Below, piece by piece: positions 58,605 through 64,000 of a stretch of 64,000 bases of DNA; position 1 is the first letter of the stretch; every line of letters begins with the position of its first letter. Under the pieces are notes generated by a model. It had not been told where the DNA came from and did not search any database. It worked only from the letters and a program-made list of their open reading frames with translations. Source of the DNA: Margaritifera margaritifera. Its lineage: Eukaryota > Mollusca > Bivalvia > Unionida > Margaritiferidae. The stretch spans positions 868,001-932,000 of the forward strand of contig JAQPZY010001301.1 in NCBI GenBank assembly GCA_029931535.1. Reading direction: 5' to 3'. Both the position numbers and the translations under genes were made by a program.

Positions 58605-59935
58605 GCATATTCTCATCAATCTATTATTATGATAGAGATACATATGCCTATTCTTTATAAACGACCCTAAAATTGATATTTGCAGAAACGTTAAACATAA
58701 CTGAACTATCGACCTTTTTAAAAAAATGCATCATTTTTTATTTTTTGTCAAGCAGGTTTTCCTTTTTGGAAATGTGATATCAAAATTATATGAAATTTTA
58801 AAAATACCCCTAAAGCATTGGTCGCGTATTAACAGCGACTCCCCCCCCCCCCCCACACACACACACACACTCATTGTACAAGTGACGGGGCCTTGTCACA
58901 ATAACCGGAGAAAAGCATTACAGAAGGCAGAGTTCATCAAGATATTGCCAACATTATTTCAGTCGAGTGGCAGTAATAGTCCTTCGTCATCAGCAGCTCA
59001 CTTTTTAAATAAGTAATATGAAAATCATTGCAATATCAGGACAATTTGAGACAGTTTGACTCGTGGGACTTTGTGCCGCCAAATGTATTCAGATATGAAT
59101 TGTATTTAAACGGAAAATCCGGCTTTCAAACTTTTACTGTAGTATTAATCCCTTTTTTTACATTCTAAACGATTTTGACAAGTTTTATCAAATAATCAAG
59201 ATAGATGTCGAAATTTAATCATCGCAGGACCGCGCTATATTCTCTTTATCCTAAGACTTAGAGAAGAACTTGGTTAACTCCCTTTCTGTTCCGGGTTTGT
59301 CACACCAGTACATCTCACACTAATATGGATTGGGATGAACACGTTTTCATAGGAACCTACATTCCAGAATTTGCGCCTATATGTCTTCAGCTACTAACAT
59401 TTTGCAGATTAATTATTATTTGGATGGATAATAATTAATTATGTATGCATTAACGATTCTTTATTTTTTTTAGTGATGAATCGGTTTGTTTTTAGCACAC
59501 AACTTAAAAATATCAGGAGAGAACAATCGAATTTTCTCCATCAAGAAGCTGTAAATGTCGGCGACGGAAAAAAAATGGAAGTAAACTGATTCAGTGATAC
59601 ATGGAAAATATATATGTACCATGAAATGGTTCGTTTCTTTGTGAGTTTCATTTCTTGCATTGGTTTGTATAAGTTGTCCAGCGGGTTTCGACACCGAATC
59701 TAATTTTAGATCCCAGTCAAAAGATTGACCAAGGATAGAACGGATTATTTTGTCTCGACATACATCATTAGCAGTAGTTGATATTCTAATTGTTTTAGGT
59801 TTTCATGTCCAATTCCTTTTTTCTTTTCTCGATCGTGTGAATTTCAAGCTGTTAAGTGAAACACATCTCTTAAAGCCATGACTGGTAAATAGTTCATGTT
59901 TCCTGCTGAGTGTTCTTCGTTTGAGCACATCAATA
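58605..59935. other. Intron, no feature seen
   Basis: AT-rich intron after exon 6, with only the poly-C/(CA)n tract. Confidence 0.5.
58848..58870. repeat. Poly-C followed by (CA)n
   Basis: About 12 C, then nine CA units. Confidence 0.9.
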
Positions 59936-59939
59936 TTTT

Positions 59940-60450
59940 GTTGTAACCCTGAGTCCGTCGTCCATCCTTCTGTCAATACTTGCTTGTGACCAATTTAGAG
60001 GCTTCATTTCTGATCAGATTTCAGTCGTATGCATCTCGGATGAGTTTGTTCATATGTAAGCTTATATCATTAATATTTCAGATAAATTCGATTATGAGAG
60101 ACATTCACGTACGTTAATGGGGTGATCTTGCATCTGAGTGGCTAATCTCGTGGGCACTCTAGAGGCCATATCTCTAGTACGATTGTGGACAGGTGGAGTA
60201 ATTAGTATCATCAGGTTCTTCGATGATCTCGATTATGAACGACATCCACACATGACAAATCATGCACATAATTATCTTAATTTGTGACCTCTCTGGAAAG
60301 GCCATATTTCAGAGCAAATTTATTTATACTTCCAATATAACTTTATATCATCAAGATCACATTTGAGGTCGACTGTGAGCAACATCCACGCATAATAATT
60401 AGGTGATATTCCACTTGACTGGCTGAGCCTGTTACCTCTCTAAGCCTTAT
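59940..60450 (+). repeat. Degenerate 141-bp tandem repeat, about three units
   Basis: TTCGATTATGAGAGACATTC (60087), CTCGATTATGAACGACATCC (60228) and GTCGACTGTGAGCAACATCC (60369) are spaced exactly 141 bases apart. CTCTAGAGGCCATATCTC (60157) and CTCTGGAAAGGCCATATTTC (60291) recur at the same offset. A header GAGTCCGTCGTCCATCCTTC (59951) precedes the units, as in the array at 24.74 kb. Confidence 0.75.
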
Positions 60451-61389
60451 TGTTTACCAGATGATTATCTGATTTGGAAAGTTAGATTATTCTTTATGGT
60501 ACATGTGGAAATATCAAGAGATTCAAGTCTAGTACATGTAATTTCAGACTGAAACCATATATACTTGCAATTGCTTGCCATTTGTATATTAGAGAGCATG
60601 GAAAGTAACCTGTGATAAGTACTATTTCAAATCCCTGGTTTTGAATTATACAGAGTTCTTCCCCTTGTAGACAGAACTTAAAATGAATAAAGAAGATGAA
60701 TGTTCGCATATAATATGCATACATTTCATTAGAACATACTTATAAAATATAACAATAAAAACAACGTTAAGGATTGTAAACGGATGATTTACAATTTAAA
60801 CTAAAGAAACATATTTTATGCAATATAACAAGTAGCATTTTAGGTTTATAATAATTTGGTAATATAATAATATTTCTAAGACTAGTTTGCAAAATGCTAA
60901 TAAATTATTACAATCTCGTGGATAAAGACGTTTTAACAGGGGATAAAGGCTGTGTGGGAATTTACTAAGAATCCAATATAGCCTCTATCCTGAACAACTA
61001 AAAGTGTTTCTAATTTGCATCAGTAAAGGTATCTAAGCATGACATTTTCGTTATATTTAATTTTCTGCAAGTAAAAGATTTTACTTTTATGAGAATATAT
61101 TTCTTGCATAAACCAAGTCGAAGTTTATAAATTTGATTGTTAAGTATGATTGCTTTGAACTTGACCACATTGAAAATTATTTAATATTTGTAACCAGGCC
61201 TGCTATATGTGGTTAAATAGAGTTTGACTGTTACTAGTACTGCCATCGTAACGTGCCTGAAATATTTGTAGTTTATACGTCATCACATGTATTGTGCATT
61301 ACCCTAAGACATTTCATATATTCAGTGACATTACACAAAAACTATGTTAAATGTATATTTTGTATTTTCTGCTTTAAATAAGAAAAAAT

Positions 61390-61568
61390 CCCAATATGCT
61401 TTTCTCCTGAAACACACCCAAATTTATCTACTAAGAGCAAAGAAACTAATGACCTTAAAAAAATTCTAATAAATTCGGATGTCCATCTAGTCTGATCAGA
61501 TGGTGGGAATCGAACCTGCAACCTTCTGGTCACGAGCCCAATGCTTTAACCACTGCGTCACCGCAACT
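61390..61568 (-). repeat. tRNA-derived SINE, second family
   Basis: The minus-strand head reads GCGGTGACGCAGTGGTTAAA GCATTGGGCTCGTGACCAGA and then GGTTGCAGGTTCGATTCCCA. A box (CGCAGTGGTTA, complement of 61547-61557) and B box (GGTTCGATTCC, complement of 61506-61516) are well kept. The T and acceptor stems do not pair, so it is a tRNA-like SINE head and not a tRNA gene. A non-tRNA body continues to about 61390. The 3' end is uncertain. Confidence 0.7.
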
Positions 61569-61826
61569 CTCTTGTGTTAGAATCCCAATGGTTTCCAAAT
61601 AATGACTCTTGCGGCGGGGTCCCAGCAGTGTACAGATGGATCCAGAAATCTATGCTAAATGCACAAATTGACTCCTTTGCTAATGCCAAACAAGCGGATG
61701 CACTTTAAGACCAAGGCGTTGAACAGTTTCTAAGTTATAAATCAGGGACTAATCAGCAGGGAACAGGAAGAGATCCAGGAGACAATGCTTGCTGTATAAA
61801 TGACTTGTCCTTTTTATTCGGGGAAA

Positions 61827-61939
<113 letters not shown>

Positions 61940-62785
61940 GTCCAGACTTTTAAAATAATTCCATCAATATCGACGTTAGACAATGTAACAACTATGTGCT
62001 CAACAACTATGTGCTCCAGGCCTTTACAGTTTGAATTCGTGTTTACATCTGTATATTTGCTTTTAAAAGCTAATACATATGACCAATCACCAACCAAGGT
62101 GAACGATATCAGGTCCATTAGGGCATCATGTTTAAAGTAATAACTAACTGTTTATAGAAGGAACAACAAATGCATTGATCTTGATCTAACAGGTTATGTG
62201 TCTATGTCAAGAGCCCAAGAACAATATTTCTCTACTACAGCGCAGCTATAGGTAGTTTGATAGGAAATGGAGAGAGCTTTAGTGCGAAACCTTTCATACA
62301 TATTATATGTTCATGCAATTTGATAGGCAAAAAACTCTTATATTTTCCTGTATCTGAAATGTCATCATATTCAAATTGCATGGAAGTCTTTATGGGAACA
62401 AATGATATAATTTATCTTTGCTTTGTTACCGCTCATCCCCAAAATAAGTACAGATGTATATAGAATCATCATAATTAAATGAAATTGCTGCAAAATTATT
62501 CTCCTTTTAATGTTACTATCTCCAAAATTGTGATTAAATACTTATGAATTCTTGTAGAAGTTTCACATATAGAATCGTTAAATTATATCGACATTTCGAA
62601 TGCGATGAATTTATATCAGTTAATTCATTTAGGTGCATTTATTTATTTATTTTAGCTACTGCATACGTTCATCAGAAACATTCCTGTTTTTAACGTTTAC
62701 TAGGGTCCAGTATGTAGCCTCTTGTGAAGATACCACAGCCCAACGACAGTATGTGCATGTATTAAAATTGTATTTTGTTTTTAAG

Positions 62786-62902
62786 ACATCGGCAGTAGCG
62801 ACGTTTACCAAGGCAGTACTGTCACTATTGAAGCATATTGGTACAACGTGTACTACTCGGCCTCATTCTCAATAAATTTCACCTTTTTTGCTACATATTC
62901 AG
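62786..62902 (+). CDS. Exon 7: C-terminal part of the second CUB-like domain
   Basis: Acceptor TTTTGTTTTTAAG ending at 62785 and a near-perfect donor G|GTAAGTAAG at 62903; 117 bases, phase 1 to phase 1, as in exon 4. It starts DIGSSDVYQGSTVTIEAYW and ends in SFSINFTFFATYS, which fits the last two CUB strands ('f-x-i-x-F-x-a-x-x-S'). It has no cysteine, and the GGF motif of domain 1 is replaced by SASF. NFT is a sequon. A second AG at 62794-62795 is a possible alternative acceptor. Exons 6 and 7 together form a beta-strand-rich half-domain that would not be recognised without domain 1 as a guide. Confidence 0.68.
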
Positions 62903-63339
62903 GTAAGTAAGCAAAATTAGTCCACACTAATCTTATATAAACTCAATTTCTTCACCTATTTCAAACTGTATGGAAATCTTAGACGATTGCAAGATATGAT
63001 TCTTATTTCACATAATATTGCTGCTAACATTTTCAATCTATTGCATGCATTTTTTGAGTGAACTTACAATATTGGAGTGAGCATACCTCATTAACAGTCA
63101 CACTATCATTCCCTATATTGTTCACATTCAAGGATTGTGTAAATGACAGGGCAGGATAGTGTGCGAGCAAGCAATTGGCATCTTTCAATAAAGAATCAAC
63201 AGGATGATGGCAGACTTTGTCGGTTTTAACAATTAAGCAGTGGATGTTATTCTTACCAACTCCAGTAATCAAAACACCGTATATCGGGTATTTTTTTGTC
63301 GACTCATATTTCTCTCTTTTTTTTTATTGATTTTAAAAG

Positions 63340-63446
63340 GTTGTAAAGTTAAGTTCTGCGTGATATGTCATCGCCAAATTCCCAATGCCAACCTTTCATT
63401 TTACGATTGCACCAATTATCTTCAACAGCGTAAACTATTTCTGTGA
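63340..63446 (+). CDS. Exon 8 (candidate): last exon, short Cys-containing tail and stop
   Basis: A long pyrimidine tract (CTCTCTTTTTTTTTATTGATTTTAAAAG) precedes a segment that enters in phase 1, as exon 7 requires, and runs to TGA at 63444-63446. It starts GCKVKFCVICHRQIPNANLS and has four cysteines (C-x4-C-x2-C, then FYDC). An AATAAA at 63644-63649 lies about 200 bases after the stop. If correct, the protein ends with a compact, possibly disulfide-bonded tail and has no membrane anchor. Alternatively the gene continues with a third CUB unit beyond the window and this is a chance frame. Confidence 0.4.
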
Positions 63447-63643
63447 CCTTGATTTCAAATATTCTCCTCAAAGAACAGTCAACAAGATTTGACTGAGATA
63501 AGAAACGGTTATATTCACTATGGTTTATTATGTTCATTTCCAAAATTTATTTGCCACCTTCTTTGATTTTTGACTCACAAAACGGTTCTTTTAGGATTGT
63601 AGCATGTCCTTTAAACACGTTCGTATGTCAAAATACTATTATT

Positions 63644-63649
63644 AATAAA
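63644..63649 (+). promoter_or_regulatory. Possible polyadenylation signal AATAAA
   Basis: AATAAA about 200 bases after the candidate stop of exon 8. The hexamer is frequent by chance in DNA this AT-rich. Confidence 0.3.
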
Positions 63650-64000
63650 GTGATTTACATATTATTTATTTCTACCGGTAGTTACAAAATACGAAATCTG
63701 CATATGTTTAATCTCCTAAAATAAAATATGAAATTGTACAATGAAAAATATGACGGATGAATAATCATGAGATATTTGTGATAGCCATAAGATCTAGTAT
63801 CGGCCATATTTATCTGATCTTAAGCTAAATTGTATTAGGTTGTGATATGTGTCATAGCTTTTCTATATGTCGGTGGCTTTTGACTTTTTCAAGATAATAT
63901 CAGTAGATGTACTATATATATAAAACTGTTTGTACGACATGTTTTCTGTACAAGCTGTATGAAAATGATAAATTGTGAGACACAACGACACATTACAGTA
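63650..64000. other. No feature seen
   Basis: AT-rich DNA after the possible polyadenylation signal. Confidence 0.5.

Noticed and set aside
61499..61568. Possible tRNA gene on the minus strand
   Set aside because: A and B boxes are good, but acceptor and T stems do not pair and a SINE-like body follows.

Overview
The window is nuclear DNA from an invertebrate animal, most likely a bivalve mollusc. It is AT-rich, has no long uninterrupted ORFs and holds more than a dozen long (TA)n tracts and several GATA/CTAT tracts. It also carries tRNA-derived SINEs whose tails contain a GTTAAACCC-type motif familiar from bivalves, a degenerate DIRS-like (tyrosine-recombinase) retroelement, several LINE fragments and degenerate ~140-bp tandem arrays. 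The bivalve placement rests on remembered repeat families and was not checked by a search.

The only host gene I can assemble is a plus-strand, multi-exon gene that spans almost the whole window (about 4.57-63.45 kb). Exon 1 (4573-4627) encodes a signal peptide. Exons at 21347-21449, 31988-32115 and 33511-33645 join in phase to give one complete CUB domain. Exons at 58494-58600 and 62786-62902 encode a second, cysteine-poor CUB-like domain. A small candidate exon at 45317-45365 repairs the phase between the two halves. A candidate last exon (63340-63446) with a downstream AATAAA would end a secreted glycoprotein of about 266 residues. Introns of up to ~17 kb hold nearly all the repeats.

Repeats by region. 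0.5-0.7 kb: possible LINE remnant. 2.6-2.9 and 6.8-7.0 kb: two copies of a tRNA-Leu-like SINE, minus strand. 7.1-8.1 kb: two diverged copies of an unnamed ~270-bp repeat. 8.2-8.6 kb: 3' end of a LINE reverse transcriptase. 10.6-11.7 kb: GC-richer block of small minus-strand ORFs of unknown mobile origin. 12.3-13.0 kb: LINE RT, minus strand. 13.1-16.7 kb: DIRS-like element, minus strand (Gag, RT, RNase H, tyrosine recombinase, all broken). 21.9-22.05 kb: perfect 53-bp foldback tandem duplication. 24.7-26.4 and 59.9-60.45 kb: degenerate ~140-bp tandem arrays. 36.7-37.6 kb: small minus-strand coding-like pieces, possibly CUB-related. 50.5-53.0 kb: LINE, plus strand, with a second, nested or tandem 3' tail. 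61.4-61.6 kb: another tRNA-derived SINE head.

I found no bacterial-type operon, no CRISPR array, no rRNA and no convincing functional tRNA. Almost all remaining open frames are chance frames in AT-rich or microsatellite DNA.
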